In this document: positions 53,239 to 61,924 of the stretch, in pieces
Layout: the number at the start of each line of letters is the position of its first letter
Numbering within the stretch: position 1 is the stretch's first letter
Origin: Streptomyces sp. MMBL 11-1
GTDB taxonomy: Bacteria > Actinomycetota > Actinomycetes > Streptomycetales > Streptomycetaceae
DNA length: 64,000 bases
Assembly: GCF_028622875.1 (NCBI RefSeq)
Contig: NZ_CP117709.1
Span: 248,001 to 312,000, forward strand
Direction: 5' to 3'
Program-made: the position numbers and the translations under genes
The notes under the pieces: generated by a model
Told to the model about the DNA's origin: nothing
The model's database searches: none
The model's input: only the letters and a program-made list of their open reading frames with translations

Positions 53239-54290
53239 AGCGAGCCTCCCGCCCGGTTGGTGCGGATGATCAGGTAGACGAGGTAGGGGGCTCCGAGCAC
53301 GCCGGTGACGACGCCGACCGGGTAGCGCTCGCCGAAGGCGAACTGGCCGGTGAAGTCGGCGACGAGGACGAGCAGCGAGCCGACGAGTCCGGCGGGCACC
53401 AGCAGGGAGCCGCCCGCTCCGGTGATCCGGGCCGCGATGGGGCCGGAGAGGAACGCCACGAACGCGATGGGGCCGGCCGCGGCGGTCGCGAAGGCGATCA
53501 GCCCGACGGCGGCGACGATCACCGTGATCCGGGTGCGCTCCACGCGTACGCCGAGGGCGGAGGCGGTGTCGTCGCCGAGCTGGAGCGCGGAGAGGTTACG
53601 GGCCTGGCCCAGCAGCAGCGGGGTGAGGACGGCCGCCGCGAGGAGCGCGGGGAGGACCTGGTCCCAGGTGGCCCCGTTGAGGCTGCCGGTCAGCCAGCGC
53701 ATCGCCTCCTGGAGGTCCCACTCGGCGGCCCGGGACAGGACGTAGGAGGTGATGCTGTCGAGCATGGCGGAGATCCCGATGCCGATCAGGATGAGCCGGG
53801 TGCCGACGACACCGCCCTTGAACGCGAGGGAGTACACCAGCAGGGCCACCCCGAGGCCGGCGGCGATGGCGAGGACGGAGACCTGGAACTCGCCGAGCGA
53901 CAGGGTGACGATGGCGATGGCCGCGGCGGCGCTCGCACCGGAGCTGATGCCGATGATGTCGGGGCTGGCGAGCGGGTTGCGGAGCATCGTCTGGAAGGTG
54001 ACCCCGGCCAGGCCGAAGCTGAATCCGGCCACCAGGGCGAGGACCGCGCGGGGCAGCCGCAGCCGGCCCACCGTGAACGACGCGCCCGGTACCTGCTCCC
54101 CGAGGATCACCCGGAACACGTCGCCGGGCGGGTAGAAGGTCCGGCCCGCCATGAGCGTCACGGCGAACGCGGCGAGGACGAGGACCATCAGCGCCAGGAC
54201 GACCCGGCGGCGGCGCGAGGCGCCGCGCACGCGGCGGCGGGTGGCGGCCTCGACGGACGACGGCCGCCGGGTGAGAACAGGGGCGCTCAC
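53235..54290 (-). CDS. Siderophore ABC permease (FecCD type)
   Basis: Predicted 351 aa with about ten membrane helices. The GISSGASAAAAIAIVTL helix and GPIAFVAFLSGPIAARI loop match the FecD/FepG type. It pairs with the second permease to form the ferric-siderophore channel. The GTG start overlaps the neighbour (GTGA). Confidence 0.92.
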   Translation of the reverse strand: MSAPVLTRRPSSVEAATRRRVRGASRRRRVVLALMVLVLAAFAVTLMAGRTFYPPGDVFRVILGEQVPGASFTVGRLRLPRAVLALVAGFSFGLAGVTFQTMLRNPLASPDIIGISSGASAAAAIAIVTLSLGEFQVSVLAIAAGLGVALLVYSLAFKGGVVGTRLILIGIGISAMLDSITSYVLSRAAEWDLQEAMRWLTGSLNGATWDQVLPALLAAAVLTPLLLGQARNLSALQLGDDTASALGVRVERTRITVIVAAVGLIAFATAAAGPIAFVAFLSGPIAARITGAGGSLLVPAGLVGSLLVLVADFTGQFAFGERYPVGVVTGVLGAPYLVYLIIRTNRAGGSL

Positions 54291-55327
54291 AGGGCACGTA
54301 CCTTCTGTCGGCGGACGATGTAGATGAAGAAGGGGGCGCCGATCAGGGCGGTCACGATGCCGACGTCGATCTCCGAGGGGCGTGCCACGATCCGGCCGAC
54401 GATGTCGGCGGCGGTGAGCAGGACCGCGCCGAGCACGGCCGAGAGCGGCAGGAGCCAGCGGTGGTCGACGCCCACGATGAGCCGGCAGGTGTGCGGGACC
54501 ACGAGGCCGACGAAGCCGATCGGCCCGGCGACGGCGGTGGCCGCGCCGCAGAGCAGTACGGCGCCGAGGGCGGCCACGGCGCGCGCCACGGCGACCCGTT
54601 CACCGAGTCCTGCCGCCAACTCGTCGCCCAGGGCCAGAGAGTTGAGGGCGCGGGCCGAGAGCAGGCAGACGGCGAAGCCGACCGCGAGGAACGGCATGAC
54701 CTGGCCGATGCGTTCGAAGGACGCGCCGCCGACACCGCCGATCTGCCAGAGCTTGAAGCTTCCGGCGATGTCGTTGCGCGGCAGGATGACCGCGCTGACG
54801 AGCGAGGCGAAGGCGGCCGATGTGGCGGCCCCGGCGAGGGCCAGCTTCAGGGGCGTGGCCCCTCCCCTGCCGAGCGTACCGACGGTGTGGACGAACAGGG
54901 CGGACAGGGTCGCGCCCACGATGGCGGCCCAGATGTATCCGGTCGGCGAGGTGAGCCCGAAGAACGCGACCGCCGTGACGACGGCGAGCGAGGCGCCCAT
55001 GTTGACCCCGAGGATGCCCGGGTCGGCCAGCGGGTTACGGGTCACGCCCTGCATCACGCCGCCGGCGAGGCCGAGTGCGGCGCCGATGACGACGGCGAGG
55101 ACGGTACGGGGGATCCGCTTCGTCGCCGCCGCCCGTCCCAGGGTGTCGTCCGCCCCGCCGAGCGCCGCGACGACGTCGGACCAGGGGACGTCGCGCGAGC
55201 CGAGGGCCACGGACGCGACCATGACCGCGGCCAGGGCGAGTACGGAGAGCAGGACCCACAGCAGGCGCACGCCCGCCGGGCGCCTGGTGACGACGTCCGG
55301 CGGGGTACGGGTGTCGGGCTCGGTCAC
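54287..55327 (-). CDS. Siderophore ABC permease (FecCD type)
   Basis: Predicted 346 aa. The LGVNMGASLAVVTAVAF and GPIGFVGLVVPHTCRLIVG motifs are those of FecC/FepD permeases. Together with the next permease it forms the heterodimeric transmembrane domain. The GTG start overlaps the binding-protein stop (GTGA). Confidence 0.92.
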   Translation of the reverse strand: MTEPDTRTPPDVVTRRPAGVRLLWVLLSVLALAAVMVASVALGSRDVPWSDVVAALGGADDTLGRAAATKRIPRTVLAVVIGAALGLAGGVMQGVTRNPLADPGILGVNMGASLAVVTAVAFFGLTSPTGYIWAAIVGATLSALFVHTVGTLGRGGATPLKLALAGAATSAAFASLVSAVILPRNDIAGSFKLWQIGGVGGASFERIGQVMPFLAVGFAVCLLSARALNSLALGDELAAGLGERVAVARAVAALGAVLLCGAATAVAGPIGFVGLVVPHTCRLIVGVDHRWLLPLSAVLGAVLLTAADIVGRIVARPSEIDVGIVTALIGAPFFIYIVRRQKVRAL

Positions 55328-56364
55328 TTGACCTTGTCCGCGGCCTCGGCGAGCGCGGCGGCGTAGTCGTCCAGCACGTAGCTGATCGACAGCGGCGTCG
55401 GGTTCGCGGCGGTGGCCAGCGGGCTGGTGCCGGGCAGCAGGTAGACGGAACCGCGCTCGACGGCGGGGATCTTCGAGAGCAGCGGGTCCTTGGTGACCGT
55501 CTTCAGCAGCTCGCCGGTGTCGTCGCCGTAACCGGTGATGATGTCGACGTCGTCGAACGCGTCGACCTGCTCGGCGCTCTTGGTGAGGGCGAACTTCTTC
55601 GTGCCCTCGGATGCCTTCGCGATGGAGCCGGGGATCTTCATCCCGAGGTCCTGGAAGAACTGCGTGCGGGTGTCGTGGGCGGTGTAGAAGCCGACCTGGC
55701 TGACATCGTTGGGGTCGACGTGCGTCATGAACATCGCCGACTTGCCCTTGAGCTGCGGGTACTTGGCGGCGGTCTTCGCTATGTCACCGTCGAGCTTCTT
55801 GATCAGCTTCTCGCCCTCGTCGGCCAGCCCGATCGCCTCGCTGTTCGTCCGGACGATCTCGCGCCACGGGGTCGCCCAGGCGGCTTCCGGGTAGGCGACG
55901 ACGGGGGCGATCTCGCTGAGGGTCTCGTAGTCCTTCTTGGTGAGACCCGAGTACGCGGCCAGGATGACGTCCGGCTTCGTGTCCGCCACGGCCTCGAAGT
56001 CGATGCCGTCGGCCTCGTCGAAGAGCACCGGCGTCTTCGCCTTCAGCTCGTCGAGCTTCTCCTCGACCCAGGGCAGCACGCCGTCGTCGTTGTCGTCGCC
56101 GAAGGTGGCCGCGGCCATGCCGACGGGCACGACGCCGAGCGCGAGCGGCACTTCGTGGTTGGCCCAGTTGACGGTCGCGACGCGCTTCGGCTTCGCCGGG
56201 ATGGTGGTCGTGCCCAGGGCGTGCTCGACGGTCAGGGGGAAGCCGCCGGAACGGCTTTCGTCGTCCTTGTTCCCGGCGTTCCCGGCGTCGGTGGTCCCGC
56301 CGCAGGCGGAGACGCCGACGAGGGCGGCCGCCACGACGAGCAGGCGGAGGCGGTGTGAAGACAT
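55324..56364 (-). CDS. Ferric-siderophore substrate-binding lipoprotein
   Basis: Predicted 346 aa. The lipobox LVGVSAC near residue 20 marks lipid anchoring. The mature part has the TroA-like fold (PKRVATVNWANHEVPLALGVVP, KPDVILAAYSGL). It captures an iron-siderophore at the outer face for the two permeases. ATG 56364 is preferred: the 23 upstream residues in the open frame are not signal-like. An iron-box sequence upstream (56464-56482) indicates repression by iron through an IdeR/DmdR-type regulator. Confidence 0.92.
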   Translation of the reverse strand: MSSHRLRLLVVAAALVGVSACGGTTDAGNAGNKDDESRSGGFPLTVEHALGTTTIPAKPKRVATVNWANHEVPLALGVVPVGMAAATFGDDNDDGVLPWVEEKLDELKAKTPVLFDEADGIDFEAVADTKPDVILAAYSGLTKKDYETLSEIAPVVAYPEAAWATPWREIVRTNSEAIGLADEGEKLIKKLDGDIAKTAAKYPQLKGKSAMFMTHVDPNDVSQVGFYTAHDTRTQFFQDLGMKIPGSIAKASEGTKKFALTKSAEQVDAFDDVDIITGYGDDTGELLKTVTKDPLLSKIPAVERGSVYLLPGTSPLATAANPTPLSISYVLDDYAAALAEAADKVK

Positions 56365-56463
56365 GGGTGTGTACCCGGCTTTCCGGATGTCGGGGTGCCG
56401 CTTCTCGCACATTCGGGCATGCGCGGCCGTCATGGATCGGTGCGCGGCCTGTGCGTCATCGGC

Positions 56464-56482
56464 TTAGGTAAGGCTTGCCTTC
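56464..56482. promoter_or_regulatory. Iron box (DtxR/IdeR/DmdR-type)
   Basis: TTAGGTAAGGCTTGCCTTC closely matches the 19-bp actinobacterial iron box TTAGGTTAGGCTAACCTAA. It lies upstream of the binding-protein start, where an iron-loaded repressor would block the importer operon. Confidence 0.88.
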
Positions 56483-56565
56483 GCACCTTATGAGAATCGC
56501 CCCCGCTGTCGCAATCAACCGTTTGAGACATGCCCTGTAGCGATACGGACAGCTCGATCCGGCGA

Positions 56566-57339
56566 TCACTCCGGCCGGAAGGCTCCCGGGGTGAGGCCCG
56601 TCGTACGCCGGAAGGCGGCGCCGAACGCGCTCGCCGAGCGGTAGCCGACCTGTTCGGCCACCGCCTCCACGTCCCATCCCCGGGTCAGCAGGCCGATGGC
56701 GTGCTGGGCGCGGACCGCGGCCACCCAGCGCACGAAGCTCGTGCCCGTCTCGGCGGTGAACGCCCGGGCGATCGTGCGGGCGCTGACACCGAGGGCGGAC
56801 GCCCAGTCCGCCAGCGTCCGCCGGTCGGCCGGGTCCTCGCGCACCGCGTCGGCGATCGGGCGCAGCAGTCCGGAGACCGGGATCCGGACGAGCAGCTCGC
56901 GGGGCGAGGGAACGAGGACGTCGAGCACCAGCGCCTCGGTCGCGGTGCGCGAGGCGGCCGGGAGGCCGGGGTCGCCGAGCCGTTCCAGCAGCAGGCGCAA
57001 CAGCGGGGTGATCTCGACGGCGACGGGCGTGGCGGAGATCGACGCGGTGGTGCGGAAGCCGAAGAAGCTCGCCCGGAACCAGGTTCCGGCGGTCGCCGAT
57101 CCGGTGTGCAGGGTCCCCGCGGGCATCCACAGGCCCAGGGTCGGGGTGATCGTCCAGATCCGGCTGCCGACCACCGCCGTGGAGGCGCCGCGCTCGTTCC
57201 AGAGCAGCTCGTGGAAGGGGTGGGAGTGCGCGTCCCAGAGGGTGTCGTGGGTGACGACCTCGTCGTAGCCCGCGATGACGAAGGAGGTGTCCACCGAACC
57301 GGGAGCGAACGCGGGCAGCGTCCGGGTCTCCCTGGTCAT
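56566..57339 (-). CDS. AraC-family regulator
   Basis: Predicted 257 aa. An N-terminal cupin-like sensing domain (AHSHPFHELLWNERGAS, GLWMPAGTLHTG) precedes two helix-turn-helices in the last 100 residues (LADWASALGVSARTIARAF; VEAVAEQVGYRSASAFGAAF). Such regulators often activate siderophore uptake when the siderophore is present. It lies just upstream of the importer genes on the same strand and might read through, but the iron box gives the importer its own promoter. Confidence 0.85.
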   Translation of the reverse strand: MTRETRTLPAFAPGSVDTSFVIAGYDEVVTHDTLWDAHSHPFHELLWNERGASTAVVGSRIWTITPTLGLWMPAGTLHTGSATAGTWFRASFFGFRTTASISATPVAVEITPLLRLLLERLGDPGLPAASRTATEALVLDVLVPSPRELLVRIPVSGLLRPIADAVREDPADRRTLADWASALGVSARTIARAFTAETGTSFVRWVAAVRAQHAIGLLTRGWDVEAVAEQVGYRSASAFGAAFRRTTGLTPGAFRPE

Positions 57340-57413
57340 GGACGGTGGACCTGTCTCGTACGGGGGCCGCTCGCGGCGGACGGGGCGCGCATCCGTCCAG
57401 ACTAGAGGCCGGG

Positions 57414-57470
57414 GGTTCCGGTTCCGGCTCCGGCTCCGGCCCCGGTTCCGGCTCCGGCTCCGGCTCCGGG
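57414..57470. repeat. GG(C/T)TCC hexamer repeats
   Basis: Nine or so 6-bp units, mostly GGCTCC with GGTTCC and one GGCCCC variant, in the gap upstream of the AraC gene. Simple sequence with no visible function. Confidence 0.8.
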
Positions 57471-57633
57471 CAACGCGCCCGCTTGCCCCGCTTGCTCGCG
57501 AGGTCAGCAGGTCAGCCGCTCAGCAGGTCGGGGTTGCCGGCCAGCGCGGCCAGCCGGCCCTGCGGGTCCGGGACGAGCCGGCGTTCGGACAGGTCCAGGA
57601 TGCCGGCGACTCCGGTGGGCTGCGGGGAGTGGA

Positions 57634-58728
57634 TCAGGGGGCCGCCCGGGGCGGCAACCGGTTGTCCGCGGCGCGCAGGTGCGGGAAGCGCCATTCGCTG
57701 CGGCTGCGCAGGGTCTCGCCGGGGCGCAGCACGGTGGTGGGGTGGCCGGGGCGGTTGGGCGAGTCCGGCAGGTGCTGGGTCTCCAGGCAGAGCGAGCCGT
57801 GGCGCCGGTGGCGGCGCCCGGTGCCGTCGGTGAACGCGCCGTCGAGCTGGTTGGCGGTGTAGACCTGGAGGCCGGGTTCGGTGGTCCAGAGTTCCAGGGT
57901 CCGCCGGTCGCCGGGGGCGGTGAGGCGGGCTGCCCGGCGCAGGGTCCCGGGGGCGGTGGGGCGCAGGACCCAGCAGTGGTCGAAGCCGCCGGCCCGCCGC
58001 AGTTGGGCGTGCGTGTGGTCGAGGCGTTCGCCGATGCGCCGTGGGGTGGTCAGGTCGAAGGGGGTTCCGGTCACCGGGGCGGGCGGGCCTTCGGGGATGG
58101 AGCCGGGGTCGACGGGGAGGTAGGTGTCGGCGTCGACCTGGAGGGTGTGGCCGAGGATGTCGTCGTCGCCGAGGTTGAGGTAGGCGTGGTTGGTGAGGTT
58201 GACGACGGTGGGCCGGTCGGTGGTGGCCGTGTAGGCGACGGCGAGGGTCCCGGTGGTGTCCAGGGTGTAGGTGGCGGTGACGTCGAGCGCTCCGGGGAAG
58301 CCCATGTCGCCGTCGGGGCTGTGCAGGGTGAGCCGGAGGACGGCGGCGGTGTCCGTACGGTCCCCGGTGGCCTCCCAGACCTTGGTGTGGAAACCGTCGG
58401 GGCCTCCGTGGAGGGCATGCCCCCGGTCGTTGGCGGGGATGTGGTGCGTGGCCCCGTCGAGGGTGAAGCGGCCGTGGGCGATGCGGTTGGCGTACCGGCC
58501 GACGATGGCCCCGAAGTAGGGGTTCTTGTCGGTGTAGTCGTCGAGCGCGGGCAGTGAGCGGACGACCGGGCCGGGCTCGCCCGCGGTGTCCGGCACGGTG
58601 AGGCTGTGCAGGACACCGCCGTAGGTGAGGACCTCGGCCCGGACGCCGGTGCCGGAGTCGAGGGTCCAGAGGTCGATCTCGCTCTGCCCGTGGGCGCGGC
58701 CGAACGGTTTGCGGTGCACGGTGGGCAT
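57634..58728 (-). CDS. galM: Aldose 1-epimerase (galactose mutarotase)
   Basis: Predicted 364 aa. The pattern NPYFGAIVGRYANRIAHGRF, the catalytic histidine in NLTNHAYLNLGDDD, and the glutamate near the C-terminus (SLCLETQHLPDSPNRP) are those of GalM enzymes, which interconvert alpha and beta anomers of aldoses such as galactose. The ATG has AAGGA 7 nt upstream. It follows a sugar-importer operon with a LacI-type regulator on the same strand, consistent with galactose or related-sugar metabolism. The 120 bp beyond its stop contain a short open frame ending in LAALAGNPDLLSG, possibly another remnant. Confidence 0.93.
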   Translation of the reverse strand: MPTVHRKPFGRAHGQSEIDLWTLDSGTGVRAEVLTYGGVLHSLTVPDTAGEPGPVVRSLPALDDYTDKNPYFGAIVGRYANRIAHGRFTLDGATHHIPANDRGHALHGGPDGFHTKVWEATGDRTDTAAVLRLTLHSPDGDMGFPGALDVTATYTLDTTGTLAVAYTATTDRPTVVNLTNHAYLNLGDDDILGHTLQVDADTYLPVDPGSIPEGPPAPVTGTPFDLTTPRRIGERLDHTHAQLRRAGGFDHCWVLRPTAPGTLRRAARLTAPGDRRTLELWTTEPGLQVYTANQLDGAFTDGTGRRHRRHGSLCLETQHLPDSPNRPGHPTTVLRPGETLRSRSEWRFPHLRAADNRLPPRAAP

Positions 58729-58771
58729 GAGGAGTTCCTTGGGGATGCGGGAGGGGGCCTCGCCGGGGGCC

Positions 58772-58810
58772 GCCGCCCAACCGCCGCCTTTCGGGGCGCG
58801 GTTGGGCGGC
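58772..58810 (-). terminator. Terminator hairpin after LacI-type regulator gene
   Basis: A 13-bp stem (58772-58784 with 58798-58810) and a 13-nt loop, 14 nt past the regulator stop. It probably ends the sugar-importer transcript and separates it from galM. Confidence 0.75.
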
Positions 58811-58824
58811 AGCCCCAGGGACCG

Positions 58825-59856
58825 TTAGCGAGGCGGTCCGGAGGCCTCGTGGGGCGTGGTGGATTCGCGGACGACGAGCCGGTAGCCGGGGCGGGGCCGC
58901 CGGGGTTCGGCGACGGGGGTTCCCGCGAGGCGTTCGACGAGGCTGTCGACGGCGAGCCGGGCGATGGCCGCCTTGTCCGGCGCGATGGTGGTGAGGGTGG
59001 TGGCCCCGTACCGGCTCTCCTCGATGTCGTCGAAGCCGACGACGGCGATGTCGTCCGGGATGGCGAGGCCGCGTTCGGTGATGGTGCGCATGGCTCCGGT
59101 CGCGATCATGTCGTTGTACGCGAACACGGCGTCGGGCCGCTCGCCCCGGTCGAGGAGGGAGGCCATGGCGGCGGCCCCGTCCTCACGGCCGTAGCCGTCG
59201 GTGACGACGACCAGGGATTCGTCCGGTTCGATGCCGGATGCGGTCAGCTCCTCGCGCCAGCCGCGCAGCCGGAGGTGGGCGGGCTGGCGCTCCTGGCCGG
59301 TACGGGAGCCGAGGAAGGCGATCCTGCGGTGGCCGAGGGCGACGAGGTGGGCGACGGCCTCACGGGCGGCGGCCACGTTGTCGATGGCGATGTGGTCGTA
59401 GGGAGCCTCGTACTCGCGCTCGCCGAGCAGCACCAGCGGCGCGGTCTCGGCGCGGGCCATCAGGTCCTCGGTCTCCAGGTGGATGGGGCTGAGGATGAGG
59501 CCGTCGATGACATGGGAGCGGAATCCCTGGCAGACCAGCAACTCCTTCTCCCGCAGGCCCGCCGTGTGGTCGACCAGGACGGTGTAGTCGTGCCGGGCCG
59601 CCGCGTCGACGACCTCGCCGGCCAGCTCCGCGAAGTACGGGTTGCCGAATTCGGGGACGGCGAGGGCGATGATGCCGGTGCGGCCCTTGCGGAGATGGCG
59701 GGCGGTGAGGTTCGGCCGGTAGCCGAGCTCGTCGATCGCCTGCTGCACCTTGGCCCGCATCTTCGGGGTCACGTGCTGATAGTTGTTGACCACGTTCGAC
59801 ACGGTCTTGATGGACACGCCCGCCCGTTGAGCCACGTCCTTGAGGCTGACGCCCAC
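58825..59856 (-). CDS. LacI-family transcriptional regulator
   Basis: Predicted 343 aa. The helix-turn-helix (LKDVAQRAGVSIKTVSNVVN) and hinge helix (LRKGRTGIIALAVPEF) are classical, followed by a periplasmic-binding-protein-like effector domain. It lies last in the sugar-importer operon, so it is expected to repress it in the absence of the sugar. The GTG start has AAGGAG 4 nt upstream. The open frame runs on upstream through the permease gene, but in a shadow. Confidence 0.92.
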   Translation of the reverse strand: MGVSLKDVAQRAGVSIKTVSNVVNNYQHVTPKMRAKVQQAIDELGYRPNLTARHLRKGRTGIIALAVPEFGNPYFAELAGEVVDAAARHDYTVLVDHTAGLREKELLVCQGFRSHVIDGLILSPIHLETEDLMARAETAPLVLLGEREYEAPYDHIAIDNVAAAREAVAHLVALGHRRIAFLGSRTGQERQPAHLRLRGWREELTASGIEPDESLVVVTDGYGREDGAAAMASLLDRGERPDAVFAYNDMIATGAMRTITERGLAIPDDIAVVGFDDIEESRYGATTLTTIAPDKAAIARLAVDSLVERLAGTPVAEPRRPRPGYRLVVRESTTPHEASGPPR

Positions 59857-59900
59857 GGCACTCCTTGTTGCTTGGTTCGACTCGGACCGATCCGTACGGT

Positions 59901-60950
59901 TCAGGTGGATCTCCGGCTGCGCGCGAGGTAACGCTGCGCCACCACGACAACGATAAGGAAGCCGCCGCTGACCACCGACTGGTACGAGGAGTTGAGAGAG
60001 CCGATCTGGTTGATGAGGTTCTGGATCACCGCGAGCAGCAGCACGCCCCAGAGTGTGCCGCTGATCGATCCCGCGCCACCGATGAGGAGGGTGCCGCCGA
60101 TGACGACGGCGGAGATCGCGTCGAGCTCCATGCCGACGCCGACGATGGTGACGCCGGAGGAGAGGCGGGCGGCGTTGAGCGCTCCGGCGAGCCCGGCGAG
60201 CAGTCCGCTGAGGGTGTAGACGAGGATCTTCGTCCGGGCGACCGGCAGGCCCATCAGGGTGGCCGCGTCGCTGCTGCCGCCGACGGCGAACAGCGTCTGG
60301 CCGAACGAGGTCCGCTGGAGCAGGAGTCCGCCCGCTCCGAAGAGCGCCAGGGCGACGAGGATCGGGTGTCCGAACCCCCAGACGCTGCCCTGGCCGAGCT
60401 CGGCGAAGGCGGAGTCCTTGGGCACCAGGTAGGTGGTGGCGCCCTCGTCGGTGAAGGCGAGGAGCATGCCGCGCGCGGCGAGGAGGGTGGCGAGCGTGAC
60501 GATGAAGGGCGCCATGTTCCCGCGGGCGATGAGCAGGCCGTTGACCAGTCCGATCGCGCCGCAGACCACCAGGGGTACGAGCAGGGCGGCGAAGAAGCCC
60601 CACTGGGAGGCCCAGGCGGCCAGCACGCCGCCGAGGGCGAAGACGGAGCCGACGGAGAGGTCGATGCCGCCGGTGATGATGACCAGCGTCATCCCGAGGG
60701 CGACGATCGCGAGGAACGAGGCCTGGACGGTGACGCCCCGGGCGTTGTCGAGGCTGGCGAACGTCGGGTAGACGAACGAGGACACGAGGATCACGGTCAG
60801 CAGGACCGCGAGGACGCCCTGGCCCTGGAGGAGTTCGGCGATACGGGATCCGGTGGAGCGCCCGGGGCGGGGTTCGGGGCGCGAGGGGGCGCTCTTGAGG
60901 GGCGCCGGGGCCTCGGGCGCGGGCACGGTGGCCGGTGGGGTGTGGTTCAT
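59901..60950 (-). CDS. Sugar ABC transporter permease (YjfF/RbsC type)
   Basis: Predicted 349 aa with about 9-10 membrane helices. Conserved features include GMTLVIITGGIDLSVGSVFAL and GRIAELL-like N-terminal start. It belongs to the monosaccharide (CUT2) permease group. The pair of permeases with one double ATPase and a periplasmic binding protein corresponds to E. coli YtfQ-YtfR-YtfT-YjfF (galactofuranose). Coupled to its neighbour by ATGA. Confidence 0.9.
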   Translation of the reverse strand: MNHTPPATVPAPEAPAPLKSAPSRPEPRPGRSTGSRIAELLQGQGVLAVLLTVILVSSFVYPTFASLDNARGVTVQASFLAIVALGMTLVIITGGIDLSVGSVFALGGVLAAWASQWGFFAALLVPLVVCGAIGLVNGLLIARGNMAPFIVTLATLLAARGMLLAFTDEGATTYLVPKDSAFAELGQGSVWGFGHPILVALALFGAGGLLLQRTSFGQTLFAVGGSSDAATLMGLPVARTKILVYTLSGLLAGLAGALNAARLSSGVTIVGVGMELDAISAVVIGGTLLIGGAGSISGTLWGVLLLAVIQNLINQIGSLNSSYQSVVSGGFLIVVVVAQRYLARSRRST

Positions 60951-61924
60951 CGGGACCTACGCTCCCGGGCTACGTAGACGGCGGCGATGATGATGGCCGC
61001 CTGGGCGATCTGTGCGGTGGAGTCGGGCAGGTCGTGCTTGACGAGGGTCGCGCGCAGCAGCTGCATGAGCAGGGCGCCCGCGACGGTGCCGAGCACCCGG
61101 ATGGAGCCGCCGTTCAGCGGGGTGCCGCCGACGACGACGGCCGTGATGGCGGAGAGCTCCATGAGGGTGCCGAGCGAGGAGGGGTCGCTGGCGGTGAGCC
61201 GGGCGGTCGCGAGGATGCCGGCGAGGGCGGCCATCACCCCGCACAGGATGTAGACGCCGATCAGGACGCGCTTGACGGGCAGGCCGGACAGCGCGGCGGC
61301 CGAGCGGTTGCCGCCGATGGCGACGATCTGGCGGCCGAAGGTGGTGCGCTGCACCAGGAACGCGACGGCGAGCGCGAGGACGCCCGCGATGAGGACGACC
61401 GTCGGGATGCCGAGGAAGGAGCCGGTGCCGAGGGCGAGGATGTCCGGGTTGACGATCTGCTTGAGCTGACCGTCCGCCATGACGAGGGCGAGCCCCCGGC
61501 CGCCGACGAACAGGGCGAGCGTGGCGACGATGGGTTGCAGCCCGACGAGCGAGACGAGCGTTCCGTTGACCGCGCCGACCACCGCCCCGGCGAGCAGGGC
61601 GATCAGGAGCGCGGGGACCAGCCCGTAACCGAGGTAGAGCGGCAGCAGGGCGGCGGCGAGCGCCATGGTGGAGCCGACGGAGAGGTCGATGCCCTCGGTG
61701 CCGATGACCAGGGCCATGCCGAGCGCGACGATCACGATGGGCGCGACCTGGACGAGCTGGGTGCGCAGGTTGTCGGCCGTCATGAAGTGCTCGGTGAACA
61801 GCGCGTTGAACAGCAGCACGACGGCGACGGCCGCGTACACCCCGTACTCCTGGTACCAGGCGGGGTCGCGCAGCCGGGCCAGTGGCTTCGCGGCGGGGCG
61901 TGGCAGGGTGGCCTGGGTGGTCAT
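60947..61924 (-). CDS. Sugar ABC transporter permease (YtfT/RbsC type)
   Basis: Predicted 325 aa. The GMALVIGTEGIDLSVGSTMAL segment is the CUT2 permease hallmark, and the later VVVGGTPLNGGSIRVLGT loop is typical. It forms the membrane channel with the following permease. The ATG overlaps the ATPase stop (ATGA). Confidence 0.9.
   Translation of the reverse strand: MTTQATLPRPAAKPLARLRDPAWYQEYGVYAAVAVVLLFNALFTEHFMTADNLRTQLVQVAPIVIVALGMALVIGTEGIDLSVGSTMALAAALLPLYLGYGLVPALLIALLAGAVVGAVNGTLVSLVGLQPIVATLALFVGGRGLALVMADGQLKQIVNPDILALGTGSFLGIPTVVLIAGVLALAVAFLVQRTTFGRQIVAIGGNRSAAALSGLPVKRVLIGVYILCGVMAALAGILATARLTASDPSSLGTLMELSAITAVVVGGTPLNGGSIRVLGTVAGALLMQLLRATLVKHDLPDSTAQIAQAAIIIAAVYVARERRSR

Noticed and set aside
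57512..57633. Possible gene fragment downstream of galM ending LAALAGNPDLLSG
   Set aside because: Only about 30 residues look protein-like; I could not name a family, so it is not listed as a gene.
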